A stretch of 64,000 nucleotides of DNA from Pseudomonadaceae bacterium SI-3. Lineage in GTDB: Bacteria; Pseudomonadota; Gammaproteobacteria; Pseudomonadales; Pseudomonadaceae. The notes under the pieces are model-generated. The model saw nothing but the letters and a program-made list of their open reading frames with translations, was not told where the DNA came from and searched no databases. The stretch is taken from NCBI GenBank assembly GCA_004010935.1, contig CP026511.1, positions 3,720,001-3,784,000 on the forward strand. The letters are read 5' to 3'. Every line of letters begins with the position of its first letter. Positions within the stretch are counted from its first letter, which is position 1. This document shows positions 9,114-18,273 of the stretch, in pieces. The position numbers and the translations under genes were made by a program.

Positions 9114-10718
9114 ATGACCGACCAAAGCACCCGCCTTCCCGTCCGCCGCGCGCTGATCAGCGTGTCCGACAAGACCGGCGTCGTTGATTTTGCCCGCGCA
9201 CTCGTCACTCTGGGCGTCGAGATCCTGTCCACCGGCGGCACCTTTAAGCTGCTGCGCGACAGCGACATCGCCGCCGTCGAAGTAGCCGACTACACCGGCT
9301 TTCCGGAGATGATGGACGGTCGGGTCAAGACGCTGCATCCAAAGATTCACGGGGGCATCCTTGGCCGCCGTGATATGGATAGCGCAGTCATGGCCGAGCA
9401 TGGCATCAACCCGATCGACCTGGTCGCAGTCAACCTGTATCCCTTCGCAGCTACCGTCGCTAAGCCTGGCTGTACGCTGCCGGACGCCATCGAGAACATC
9501 GACATCGGTGGTCCGACCATGGTCCGCAGCGCCGCAAAGAACCATAAGGATGTTGCCATCGTCGTCAACGCCGACGATTACGCACACGTCATCGACAACC
9601 TGAAAAACGGCGGCCTGACCTATGCGCAGCGTTTCGACCTGGCGCTCAAGGCCTTCGAACACACGGCCTCCTATGACGGCATGATCGCGAATTACCTGGG
9701 GACCGTCGACCAGAGCGCTGAGACGCTGTCGACCGAGGGACGCAGCCTGCTTCCGCGGACGTTCACCACCCAGTTCGTCAAGGCGCAGGACATGCGCTAC
9801 GGTGAGAACCCACATCAGATTGCGGCTTTCTACGTCGAGACCGCTGACGAAGCCTGCGTTGCCACCGCCCGCCAGCTGCAGGGCAAGGAATTGTCGTTCA
9901 ACAACGTCGCCGATACCGACGCGGCGCTTGAGTGCGTGAAGAGCTTCGTCAAGCCAGCCTGCGTAATCGTCAAACACGCGAACCCGTGCGGCGTCGCCGT
10001 CGTTCCGGATGCTGAGGGCGGCATCCGTCAGGCCTATGAACTGGCTTATGCGACCGACAGCGAGTCGGCATTCGGCGGCATCATTGCCTTCAACCGGGAG
10101 CTGGATGGCGAAACGGCAAAAGCCATCGTCGAACGGCAGTTCGTCGAGGTGATCATTGCACCAAGCATATCGGCCGAAGCCCGCCAAGTGGTCGCAAGCA
10201 AAGCCAACGTACGCCTGCTCGAATGCGGCCAGTGGCCGGCCGATCGTGCGCCGGGCTGGGACTTCAAGCGCGTCAACGGTGGTCTTTTGGTACAGAGCCG
10301 CGACATTGGCATGATCAGCGAAGCCGACCTGAAGGTCGTCACTCAGCGCGCCCCGACCGAACAGGAAATCCACGACCTGATTTTCGCCTGGAAAGTCGCC
10401 AAGTTCGTCAAGTCCAATGCCATCGTCTACGCCAAGAATCGGCAGACAGTCGGGGTCGGTGCCGGACAAATGAGCCGGGTCAACTCCGCACGGATCGCAG
10501 CGATCAAGGCCGAGCATGCCGGCTTGCAGGTGCCCGGTGCGGTGATGGCCAGCGATGCGTTTTTCCCGTTCCGGGATGGCATCGATAACGCCGCCAAAGC
10601 CGGTATTACCGCGGTAATCCAGCCAGGTGGTTCGATGCGCGACGCCGAGGTGATTGCGGCTGCAGACGAAGCCGGCATCGCCATGGTGTTCACCGGCATG
10701 CGCCATTTCAGGCACTAA
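9114..10718 (+). CDS. purH: Bifunctional AICAR formyltransferase / IMP cyclohydrolase
   Basis: PurH catalyses the last two steps of IMP synthesis. The 534-residue protein has an N-terminal MGS-like cyclohydrolase domain ([17 protein letters not shown], then the [12 protein letters not shown] region) and a C-terminal formyltransferase domain with [13 protein letters not shown] [17 protein letters not shown] and [12 protein letters not shown]. Start ATG 9114 is preferred over ATG 9108, because AGGA is seven bases from 9114 but only one from 9108, and homologues begin MTDQ. The next gene, purD, follows after a repeat-filled 87-base gap. Confidence 0.97.
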   Translation: MTDQSTRLPVRRALISVSDKTGVVDFARALVTLGVEILSTGGTFKLLRDSDIAAVEVADYTGFPEMMDGRVKTLHPKIHGGILGRRDMDSAVMAEHGINPIDLVAVNLYPFAATVAKPGCTLPDAIENIDIGGPTMVRSAAKNHKDVAIVVNADDYAHVIDNLKNGGLTYAQRFDLALKAFEHTASYDGMIANYLGTVDQSAETLSTEGRSLLPRTFTTQFVKAQDMRYGENPHQIAAFYVETADEACVATARQLQGKELSFNNVADTDAALECVKSFVKPACVIVKHANPCGVAVVPDAEGGIRQAYELAYATDSESAFGGIIAFNRELDGETAKAIVERQFVEVIIAPSISAEARQVVASKANVRLLECGQWPADRAPGWDFKRVNGGLLVQSRDIGMISEADLKVVTQRAPTEQEIHDLIFAWKVAKFVKSNAIVYAKNRQTVGVGAGQMSRVNSARIAAIKAEHAGLQVPGAVMASDAFFPFRDGIDNAAKAGITAVIQPGGSMRDAEVIAAADEAGIAMVFTGMRHFRH

Positions 10719-10720
10719 AA

Positions 10721-10788
10721 GCTCGAAGTTTGAAGCTGGAAGACTGAAGCCTACTGCTTCCTGCTTCCTGCTTCGGCTTCCTGCTCTC
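10721..10788. repeat. Heptad GAAG/CTTC repeat cluster between purH and purD
   Basis: GAAG recurs at 10725, 10732, 10739 and 10746, exactly seven bases apart. Its complement CTTC recurs at 10757, 10764, 10771 and 10777. The two halves form one long imperfect hairpin of about 50 bases. Such AAGCTTGAAGCTG-like arrays are known between Pseudomonas genes. Their job is not established. Confidence 0.7.
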
Positions 10789-10805
10789 AGACGAGAGACT
10801 CGAGT

Positions 10806-12095
10806 ATGAACGTTTTAATCATCGGCAGCGGCGGCCGCGAGCACGCCCTGGCCTGGAAGGTCGCGCAGGATCCACGCGTAGGGAAAGTTTTCGTCGCGCC
10901 TGGCAATGCTGGTACGGCAACTGAAGCGAAGTGTGAAAACGTCGCAATCGACGTACTCGCCATCGAACAACTGGCAGACTTCGCCGAGCAGAACGTGCAG
11001 CTCACCATCGTTGGTCCCGAGGCGCCACTGGTCAAAGGTGTCGTCGATCTGTTCCGTTCGCGCGGGCTCGACTGCTTCGGCCCAACCGCTGCTGCAGCAC
11101 AACTGGAAGGGTCTAAGGCGTTCACCAAAGACTTCCTTGCCCGTCACAACATTCCTACCGCCGACTACCAGAATTTCACCGAAGTCCAACCGGCACTTGC
11201 CTATCTGCAAGAAAAAGGCGCGCCGATTGTGATCAAGGCCGACGGCCTGGCGGCCGGTAAAGGCGTGATCGTCGCCATGACCCTGGCCGAAGCGGAAGAA
11301 GCCGTGCGCGACATGCTCTCCGGCAACGCGTTCGGTGATGCGGGCGCACGGGTAGTGATCGAAGAATTTCTCGACGGCGAGGAAGCCAGCTTCATCGTCA
11401 TGGTCGATGGCACCAATGTGTTGCCAATGGCCACCAGCCAGGACCATAAGCGTGTCGGCGATGGCGACACCGGCCCAAACACGGGTGGAATGGGCGCTTA
11501 TTCTCCGGCGCCGGTGGTGACCGCTGACGTCCATCAACGTGTGATGGACGAGGTGATCTGGCCGACCGTTAAAGGCATGGCTGCCGAGGGCAACGTCTAT
11601 ACCGGCTTCCTCTACGCCGGCTTGATGATCGACCGCAACGGCGCGCCCAAAGTCATCGAATTCAATTGCCGCTTTGGCGATCCGGAAACCCAGCCGATCA
11701 TGCTGCGCCTGCAGTCGAGCCTGGTGCTGCTGGTCGAAGCAGCTTTGGCCAAGGCGCTGAACAAGATCGAAGCGCAGTGGGATCCGCGCCCGAGCCTGGG
11801 CGTAGTACTGGCTGCAGGAGGCTATCCGGGTGACTACAGCAAAGGCGCCGCGATCCGCGGCCTGGACGCTGCTGCTCAACTGGAGGGAAAGGTGTTCCAT
11901 GCCGGGACCGTATTGGTGGACGGAGCGGTGACTACCGCTGGCGGTCGCGTGCTCTGCGCTACAGCCCTTGGCGATACGGTCTCCGCAGCTCAGCAAAATG
12001 CTTATGCACTGGCCGCTCGCATTGAGTGGGACGGGCATTTCTACCGCCATGACATCGGTTATCGTGCAATTGCACGTGAGCAGGGCGGAAGCTAA
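10806..12095 (+). CDS. purD: Phosphoribosylamine-glycine ligase
   Basis: PurD joins glycine to 5-phosphoribosylamine, the second step of purine synthesis. The 429-residue protein shows the N-terminal MNVLIIGSGGREHALAWK signature, the ATP-grasp core (PIVIKADGLAAGKGV near residue 140), and the family motif RFGDPETQ near residue 291. A strong size and motif match leaves no doubt. It stands between purH and retS, the order found in P. aeruginosa. Confidence 0.98.
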   Translation: MNVLIIGSGGREHALAWKVAQDPRVGKVFVAPGNAGTATEAKCENVAIDVLAIEQLADFAEQNVQLTIVGPEAPLVKGVVDLFRSRGLDCFGPTAAAAQLEGSKAFTKDFLARHNIPTADYQNFTEVQPALAYLQEKGAPIVIKADGLAAGKGVIVAMTLAEAEEAVRDMLSGNAFGDAGARVVIEEFLDGEEASFIVMVDGTNVLPMATSQDHKRVGDGDTGPNTGGMGAYSPAPVVTADVHQRVMDEVIWPTVKGMAAEGNVYTGFLYAGLMIDRNGAPKVIEFNCRFGDPETQPIMLRLQSSLVLLVEAALAKALNKIEAQWDPRPSLGVVLAAGGYPGDYSKGAAIRGLDAAAQLEGKVFHAGTVLVDGAVTTAGGRVLCATALGDTVSAAQQNAYALAARIEWDGHFYRHDIGYRAIAREQGGS

Positions 12096-12165
12096 GCGCG
12101 ATATTCGCGGCAATGTGCGCGACGGCAGCTCCTATCGGTCGTTGCGCGCATCACTGAGCGCCAGT

Positions 12166-12186
12166 ACGGTGGTTATAATCCACCGT
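12166..12186 (+). promoter_or_regulatory. retS promoter -10 box inside a perfect inverted repeat
   Basis: TATAAT (12174-12179) is a perfect -10 consensus 31 bases before the retS start. It is bracketed exactly by ACGGTGG (12166-12172) and CCACCGT (12180-12186). No good -35 is seen 17 bases upstream (TCACTG). This fits an operator laid over the promoter, or a promoter that needs an activator. Confidence 0.6.
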
Positions 12187-12210
12187 CACACACATGAAGG
12201 GACTTCAATC

Positions 12211-15009
12211 GTGCGTCGACTCTGGGTCGCCATTGCTTTTACCTTCAGTCTGTTGTTGGCTGCGCTGGTCGCATGGCCTGCATTCGCCGCCATTAGCGAA
12301 CCGGCTCCCCTTCCCGTATCGCCCGAGGCCCTACCGGCGACAGAGCCCAACTGGCGTTTGCTCATTGACCAATCCGGCCTTCTCACCCTTGACGAGGTTC
12401 TGGCTCAGCGCAGCCTGTTCCAGCGGATCGACAAACGTGCCTATGCCGCACCCGCCAGCGAAAACGCCGTCTGGTTGCAGGTGACCCTTCCGGCATTCGT
12501 CGACCCGAACTGGTTGTGGATCTTCGCGCCACGCGTGCAATACCTCGATTTTTATTTGCTCCGTAATGGCCAACTGGAACGCCATATTCAAACTGGTGAG
12601 CTTAGGCCTCTCGAGTCGCGCCCCCTGCCTACTCGTGCATATCTGTTTTCGCTTCCCAATGACGACACGCCTCGCGAGGCCTACATCCGCCTGCAATCGT
12701 CCCACCCGATCATGGCCTGGTTCAGCACCGTGGATGAGATAGGGCTTGTCGGGCTGGCGCAACCGGCTTACCTATTTGGTGCATTGTTTGGTGCCCTGGC
12801 CCTACTGACCATCTACAACCTACTGCGCTTTGCCTACACCTTGAGCTACAGCCATGTATGGCTTGCCTTGCTACACAGCGCCCTCCTGACCTCTGCGATC
12901 GCGAATCTGGGTCTGCTTGCCGTCTGGTCGCCGAAGCTGATCTATAGCCAGCCGCTGATCGCCGATATGGCCGCATTGCTGACCTGTATTTCCTTGCTAG
13001 CCTTCACATACGGCTTCTTCCATAACCGCAAGGTTCCCTGGATAACCGGGGTGCTAGCGCTGGAAGCAGGCCTCGTCAGCGCACTCGGAGCAACCATACT
13101 GTTCACCGGCCATCTCTGGTTCAGCTGGTTGATATATGCGCTGGTGCTCGGCACCGCCGCTACCGTTACCGTCGTGGCAATCCATCATTGGCGGCAGCGC
13201 TACGAACCCGCCCGATTACTGGTTGCTGGCATGCTGTTGTTCGATGGCGGTTTCGTCCTCGTCCTGCCCGTTCTACTGGGCTTCAATCAATTCGACCCGG
13301 ATTGGCTGACCGGGATCATGTTCAGCGTGGCTACCTGCTCTGGGTTGATCCTCAGCTTCGCGCTGCTCGAGCGGCAACGACAAATTCAGTCGGACAATCG
13401 CAATCAACATACAGCCGAAGCCGTTAACAGCGCGGAATTGCGGACCAAAGCGGACTTCCTGGCAAAGATCAGCCACGAGATTCGTACCCCGATGAACGGT
13501 GTGCTTGGCATGAGTGAACTGTTACTCAGCACCTCGCTATCAGCCAAACAACGTGACTACGTCCAGACTATTCACAGCTCCGGTAACGAGTTGCTCAATT
13601 TAATTAACGAGATTCTGGACATTTCCAAGCTGGAGTCCGGACAGATCGAGCTGGACGACGTGCAGTTTGATCTCAACGCCCTGATCGAAGATTGCCTCAG
13701 CATTTTCCGCGCCAAGGCCGAACAGCAGCGAGTCGAGCTGATCAGCTTTGTCCAGCCTCAGATGCCGCATGTGGTTGCCGGGGACCCGACTCGCTTGCGC
13801 CAGGCATTGTTGAATCTGCTAGAGAACGCCTTCAAGCAAACCGAAGAAGGCGAGGTGTTACTGACCGCAGCGGTGGACGACCGCGAGGGCCAGCCCCGCC
13901 TGCGCATCACCGTGCAGGACAGTGGAAGACCGCTGGAAACAGAGGAGCGGGATGCTCTGCTCAACGCTGCGTTGGATAGCCGCGACTTTCTCGCCGCGAC
14001 GCGCCATGGTGGCCGCCTCGGCCTGATCATCGCTCGACAGCTGATACACCTGATGGATGGCGAGTTCGGCATTCAGACCGGCGGCATCGCCGGTAACACG
14101 CTGTGGATGAGTTTGCCACTGTCGGCCGAGATCGCCGAACCCGCCAGCGATCTCGACAATCAGCTCAAAGGCGCCCGGCTGCTGGTGGTGGATGACAACG
14201 ATACCTGCCGAAAAGTGCTCGGCCAGCAGTGCAGCAGCTGGGGCATGGAGGTCAGTGCGGTTGCCTCAGGCAAAGAGGCGTTGGCGCTGCTGCGAACCAA
14301 GGCGCACCTACGCGACTATTTCGACGTGGTTTTGCTTGATCAGGACATGCCCGGTATGACGGGCATGCAGCTGGCCAGCAGAATCAAGGAAGACTTCAGC
14401 CTCAATCACGACATCCTGCTGATCATGCTAACCGGCATGAGCAGCGCGCCGAGCAAGATCATCGCACGCAACGCCGGCATCAAACGCATCCTGGCTAAAC
14501 CCGTCGCCGGCTACACACTGAAAACCACCTTAGCGGACGAGCTTGCGCGCCGCACCAGCGCAATCACGCAGTCGTCGGCGACCCAAGCCAACGCACCGCT
14601 TACGGTGCCTGACGATTTCCGCATCTTGGTCGCAGAGGACAACAGCATATCCACCAAAGTCATCCGCGGCATGCTGAGCAAACTCAACCTTAAACCGGAT
14701 ACCGCCAGCAATGGAGCGGAGGCGCTTGCACTGATCAAAACGCACCCCTACGACCTGGTGCTCATGGACTGTGAGATGCCGGTGATGGACGGCTTTGAGG
14801 CAACCGCACAGCTACGCGCTTGGGAAACCTCCGAGGCCAGGCCGCGGACACCGGTGGTGGCGCTAACTGCGCATATTCTCAGCGAGCACCGAGAGCGCGC
14901 CCGCGAAGCCGGGATGGATGGGCACATGGCCAAACCTGTCGAAATGTCCCAGCTACGCGAGCTGATCGAGCACTGGGCCCGGACCCGAGCAGCCACGGCG
15001 GATCGCTAG
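12211..15009 (+). CDS. retS: Hybrid sensor kinase RetS (7TMR-DISM, HisKA, HATPase, two receivers)
   Basis: RetS blocks the GacS kinase and so shifts Pseudomonas from biofilm to acute-virulence behaviour. The 932-residue protein has a signal peptide, a periplasmic 7TMR-DISMED2 domain (about 45-185), a seven-helix membrane part (about 190-395), and HisKA with SHEIRTPMNG (His about 422). The HATPase follows, then receivers with phospho-Asp in LLDQDMPG (about 709) and LMDCEMPV (about 852). The kinase ATP lid is degenerate (DSGRP, HGGRLGL), as expected for RetS. Identity also rests on its place right after purD, as in P. aeruginosa. Start is GTG 12211 with GAAGGGA eight bases upstream; the longer frame to 11968 overlaps purD and is rejected. 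Confidence 0.9.
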   Translation: MRRLWVAIAFTFSLLLAALVAWPAFAAISEPAPLPVSPEALPATEPNWRLLIDQSGLLTLDEVLAQRSLFQRIDKRAYAAPASENAVWLQVTLPAFVDPNWLWIFAPRVQYLDFYLLRNGQLERHIQTGELRPLESRPLPTRAYLFSLPNDDTPREAYIRLQSSHPIMAWFSTVDEIGLVGLAQPAYLFGALFGALALLTIYNLLRFAYTLSYSHVWLALLHSALLTSAIANLGLLAVWSPKLIYSQPLIADMAALLTCISLLAFTYGFFHNRKVPWITGVLALEAGLVSALGATILFTGHLWFSWLIYALVLGTAATVTVVAIHHWRQRYEPARLLVAGMLLFDGGFVLVLPVLLGFNQFDPDWLTGIMFSVATCSGLILSFALLERQRQIQSDNRNQHTAEAVNSAELRTKADFLAKISHEIRTPMNGVLGMSELLLSTSLSAKQRDYVQTIHSSGNELLNLINEILDISKLESGQIELDDVQFDLNALIEDCLSIFRAKAEQQRVELISFVQPQMPHVVAGDPTRLRQALLNLLENAFKQTEEGEVLLTAAVDDREGQPRLRITVQDSGRPLETEERDALLNAALDSRDFLAATRHGGRLGLIIARQLIHLMDGEFGIQTGGIAGNTLWMSLPLSAEIAEPASDLDNQLKGARLLVVDDNDTCRKVLGQQCSSWGMEVSAVASGKEALALLRTKAHLRDYFDVVLLDQDMPGMTGMQLASRIKEDFSLNHDILLIMLTGMSSAPSKIIARNAGIKRILAKPVAGYTLKTTLADELARRTSAITQSSATQANAPLTVPDDFRILVAEDNSISTKVIRGMLSKLNLKPDTASNGAEALALIKTHPYDLVLMDCEMPVMDGFEATAQLRAWETSEARPRTPVVALTAHILSEHRERAREAGMDGHMAKPVEMSQLRELIEHWARTRAATADR

Positions 15010-15022
15010 TCTTTGATCATGC

Positions 15023-16279
15023 CTAGCGGGTTGGCGGCACATACCTAACATCGCTGACGATCAGCAGGCTTTCAGGTTGGGCAGGCATCCGAGACGCTTT
15101 GATCTCAAGGTCTTGGGCCGGCACCGCATAGCTCATGCGCCGAGTCAGCATCCGCAGGGCGTTCACCAGCAAAGCAATCGCCAGTGGTTCCCCTGGACAA
15201 CGATGGCCCGTCGCAGCGTCGCCGCCGCCTTGAGTAATGAAGTTAAAGGCACTTCCATCCCAGGTCGAAAAACGTTCGGGCCGAAACGCTTCGGGCTCCT
15301 CCCAGAGCCTGGCATCGCGACTGGTACCGTAGAGATCCAGCAGCACCCGCGTGCCCTTCGGAAAGAAATAGCCCCTCCATTCAAAATCCTTTCGCACCCG
15401 CGCTGCTGTAAATGGGAAGAAGGCATGCAACCGGCGAACTTCCTGAGCGAAAGGCTCTAACGCCGAATCCTCCTGCTGCAGGCGCTGCCGCCACTGGGGG
15501 TGCGCTAGCAGTTCCACAGCAGCAAAGATTACAAAGCGTGCTACCGCGACGGTGGGGCGCAACAGATTAAGCATTTCGACCGCCGCCACTCGCTCGTTCA
15601 GCAACGCCCCATCCATATCACGATGCCGAGCGATAACCGCCAGCGGCCGGTCCTTATCGACCTTCAACACCCCTGCTCGCCATTGCCTGATCAGCTCGAC
15701 CATCCAGGTCTCGGCTTCTTTGCGGGCTCGTCGGGCATGCCAATGACGGGCCCCAATGCCACCCGCGCCGTCAATCATGGCGGTCAACTGGTCACGACGT
15801 TGAGTCACTTCGTCTTCGGCGAGCGGCACGCCAGCCCACTCGCATACGGTACGGGTAAGGATCGTCTGCACCTCGGTCATCAGAACCAGGCGATCACGGT
15901 GTTGCCACGTCTCGATGGCCGCTAGCCAATAGGCCTCGCTCAAACGGACCAGCTCTACCACTGCCTCGTCGGACAGCAGCGACATGAACAATGCCTTGCG
16001 ATGCCGGTGGGCTTCGTCATCCAAGCCCTGCACACCACCCTCTCCGAACAGCGTCTTCTGCAACATGCGCGGCGCTGCGTGCTGACGCTGGAAAAGCCGC
16101 TCCTCATAGAACAGCTTCGCCGCTTCTTTGCCACTCATGCAGATGGTGTTCTGCATAAGCAGCCGAACCTGGAAAATATCTGTTCCAAGCCTGTGGCAGC
16201 GACTGGGGATAAATGGATAGCCTTCGCCAAGTAACGAAAGCGAGCTTTCTGCCTGGGAAACGCGGGGAATATCTGGCAT
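15023..16279 (-). CDS. CYP152-type cytochrome P450 (fatty acid peroxygenase family)
   Basis: The 418-residue protein has the haem-cysteine loop GHRCPGEPLA near the C-terminus. The helix-I segment LLRPTVAVARF, whose Arg-Pro pair in CYP152 enzymes (SP-alpha, BS-beta, OleT) binds the fatty acid carboxylate, replaces the usual acid-alcohol pair. Such enzymes use hydrogen peroxide to hydroxylate or decarboxylate fatty acids without a redox partner. At the position that is His85 in OleT decarboxylase and Gln85 in BS-beta hydroxylase, this protein has Gln (Q84 in GGVQGLDDEAH), which favours hydroxylation. ATG 16279 has AGGTG upstream; an extension to 16366 is possible. It converges on retS with a 13-base gap. 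Confidence 0.88.
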   Translation of the reverse strand: MPDIPRVSQAESSLSLLGEGYPFIPSRCHRLGTDIFQVRLLMQNTICMSGKEAAKLFYEERLFQRQHAAPRMLQKTLFGEGGVQGLDDEAHRHRKALFMSLLSDEAVVELVRLSEAYWLAAIETWQHRDRLVLMTEVQTILTRTVCEWAGVPLAEDEVTQRRDQLTAMIDGAGGIGARHWHARRARKEAETWMVELIRQWRAGVLKVDKDRPLAVIARHRDMDGALLNERVAAVEMLNLLRPTVAVARFVIFAAVELLAHPQWRQRLQQEDSALEPFAQEVRRLHAFFPFTAARVRKDFEWRGYFFPKGTRVLLDLYGTSRDARLWEEPEAFRPERFSTWDGSAFNFITQGGGDAATGHRCPGEPLAIALLVNALRMLTRRMSYAVPAQDLEIKASRMPAQPESLLIVSDVRYVPPTR

Positions 16280-16478
16280 GAGCACACCTGTGTAGTTGCT
16301 CCACGATGGACTCCACCGCGGTACAGGGGTGCCCCAGTTAGGTACCTTTCGTCCAACAATGAACAAAACGCCCGGTCCGCTGCCGATAAAAGACCGGCCG
16401 AATTATTCAGCGACGTAGCATTACCCATTGTCCGAACCTTCGCTTCGAGGCATGAGCCGTCGCCAAGGAGCCCACGCA

Positions 16479-17429
16479 ATGATGAAGAGGAGCGATGTCG
16501 CCTGGACCCTTGTGGGTATCACGGCGGTAGTGCTGTCCGGTTATCTGCTCTATCAGGAAATACGTGATCTTTCACTGGCCGAACTGACCGACAGCCTCGC
16601 CGCGATCAGGGCCCGTAATTGGATGCTGGCCGGACTGGCAACGCTGGGAGCCTACTTTGCATTGGCCTGGTACGACCGAATCGCCATAGCCCACCTGGGT
16701 AAGCACATATCATGGTGGTTCATCACGCTCTGCTCGTTCACTACCTACGCCCTCGCCCATAACGTTGGCGCGTCCGTATTTTCTGGTGCAGTCGTGCGTT
16801 ACCGTGCATACCGCAGCAAAGGACTGACGCCTCATGAGATCGGCGTACTGATCGTGTTCTGCTCGTTAACCTTTCTACTTGGTACGCTGTCGGCCAGCGG
16901 CATCGTGTTGATCTGCAGACCGGAATTGCTCAACAGACTCGTCGATGCCGAGCCATGGCTGTCGATTGCAATAGGCGTTTCGCTGCTATGCCTTGTCGGG
17001 CTTTACGTGATCGGCGCCTGGCGACATTTCCCGCCAATGCAGCTCGGCAAGTGGCGAATCACTTACCCGCGGCTGCCTATTGTCGGGAGGCAGCTGATTG
17101 CTGCGCCGCTGGAGCTCGCATGTGCCGCGGCAATCATCTATTTTGCGCTGCCCGAGACAGGCAATCCCGGCTATCTGGTGGTGCTCGGCGTATTCCTTGC
17201 CTCATTCTCGCTGGCGTTGTTGTCACACGCACCCGGTGGACTTGGGGTGCTCGAAGTGACTTTCCTGGCCGCCATGCCGGAGCTGCCTACGGCTGATGTG
17301 CTAGCCGCGCTAATCGTATTCAGGGGTTTCTACCTGCTTCTGCCGCTTGCCCTGGCAATCCTGGTAGTCGCGTTGTTTGAAGCGGGACAGTGGTCGCTGC
17401 GGCGACGCGCCGGCCCTGCGAGGCGCTGA
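16479..17429 (+). CDS. YbhN/UPF0104-family integral membrane protein
   Basis: The 316-residue protein has about eight hydrophobic segments and the family features NVGASVFSGAVVRYRAYRSKGL and HAPGGLGVLEV, typical of the lysylphosphatidylglycerol synthase transmembrane (flippase-like) family, COG0392. No catalytic C-terminal domain is attached, so it would be a lipid flippase-like or unknown membrane protein, not an MprF synthase. The start ATG 16479 lies eight bases after AAGGAG (16465-16470). It is divergent from the P450 gene across about 200 bases that must hold both promoters. Confidence 0.85.
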   Translation: MMKRSDVAWTLVGITAVVLSGYLLYQEIRDLSLAELTDSLAAIRARNWMLAGLATLGAYFALAWYDRIAIAHLGKHISWWFITLCSFTTYALAHNVGASVFSGAVVRYRAYRSKGLTPHEIGVLIVFCSLTFLLGTLSASGIVLICRPELLNRLVDAEPWLSIAIGVSLLCLVGLYVIGAWRHFPPMQLGKWRITYPRLPIVGRQLIAAPLELACAAAIIYFALPETGNPGYLVVLGVFLASFSLALLSHAPGGLGVLEVTFLAAMPELPTADVLAALIVFRGFYLLLPLALAILVVALFEAGQWSLRRRAGPARR

Positions 17430-17517
17430 GCGAGTCACGAAACGACACCATTGCCCTATGGCTATGCGCGCCTTGCCGCGCGATCATTCGCCCTCTTACG
17501 AGACGAAATCGAATCAC

Positions 17518-18264
17518 ATGACCAATACCCGCACTAACCGACCCAGCTCCGAGCAACCGGCCGCGCACAAGCCGCGCCCTTTAATGGACCTGGCCATCAG
17601 CATCGTCATCCCATCGCTGATCCTGATGAAACTCAGCGGCGAAGACCGCCTCGGCGCGGATGGCGCACTTTTGCTGGCGCTGGCCTTCCCACTCGGCTGG
17701 GGGTTGTTCGAGCTGGTGAAATACCGCAAGTTCAATTGGATAGCCCTGCTGGGCCTGGTCAGCGTGCTGCTTACCGGCGGCATCGGCTTGCTGCAGCTCG
17801 ATTCGAAATGGCTGGCAATCAAGGAAGCGGCAATTCCCGGCATCATTGGTGTCGCCGTACTGGCCTCCACCCGCACACGCTTTCCGTTGATTCGCACCTT
17901 GCTCTACAACCCCAAGGTGCTGAACGTCGACAAGGTCCATGAGCAACTTGAGCGCAACGGGCAAACCGCTCACTTCGAGACGCGATTGCTGCGCGCGACC
18001 TACTTTCTCAGCGTCACCTTCTTCTTTTCGTCGTTCATGAACTACGTACTAGCCAAATGGATTGTCAATAGCCCCGCCGGTAGCGAGGCATTCAATGCAG
18101 AACTCGGCCGTATGACCTTGCTCAGCTATCCGATGATTGCAATCCCGAGCATGGTGATGATGATGGCGATCTTCTACTACCTCTGGAAGACCATCCACGG
18201 CCTGACCGGGCTGCGCCTGGAAGACATCGTCGCCAACCATGCGCGCACCGACAGCCAGACCTGA
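17518..18264 (+). CDS. VC0807-family multi-pass membrane protein
   Basis: The 248-residue protein has a hydrophilic N-terminus (MTNTRTNRPSSEQ), then five or six membrane segments such as LMDLAISIVIPSLILMK, NWIALLGLVSVLLTGGIGLLQ and YPMIAIPSMVMMMAIFYY. The pattern, including the ATRTRFPL-like ASTRTRFPLIRTLLYNP loop, resembles proteins annotated VC0807 family (septation-protein-A-like fold). No function is established. The start at 17518 is chosen because the region before it is not hydrophobic and has no ribosome site; a start at 17377 would overlap the ybhN-like gene. It converges on the AEC gene with a nine-base gap. Confidence 0.75.
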   Translation: MTNTRTNRPSSEQPAAHKPRPLMDLAISIVIPSLILMKLSGEDRLGADGALLLALAFPLGWGLFELVKYRKFNWIALLGLVSVLLTGGIGLLQLDSKWLAIKEAAIPGIIGVAVLASTRTRFPLIRTLLYNPKVLNVDKVHEQLERNGQTAHFETRLLRATYFLSVTFFFSSFMNYVLAKWIVNSPAGSEAFNAELGRMTLLSYPMIAIPSMVMMMAIFYYLWKTIHGLTGLRLEDIVANHARTDSQT

Positions 18265-18273
18265 CCAACGCAG

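Noticed and set aside
8937..10715. 592-codon open frame opposite purH
   Set aside because: It is the antisense of a confidently identified gene, with His/Asp/Val-rich content typical of high-GC shadow frames and no motif.
10815..12113. 432-codon open frame opposite purD
   Set aside because: Shadow of purD; composition and lack of a ribosome site argue against coding.
11968..12210. N-terminal extension of retS
   Set aside because: The frame overlaps purD; the signal peptide and ribosome site place the start at GTG 12211.
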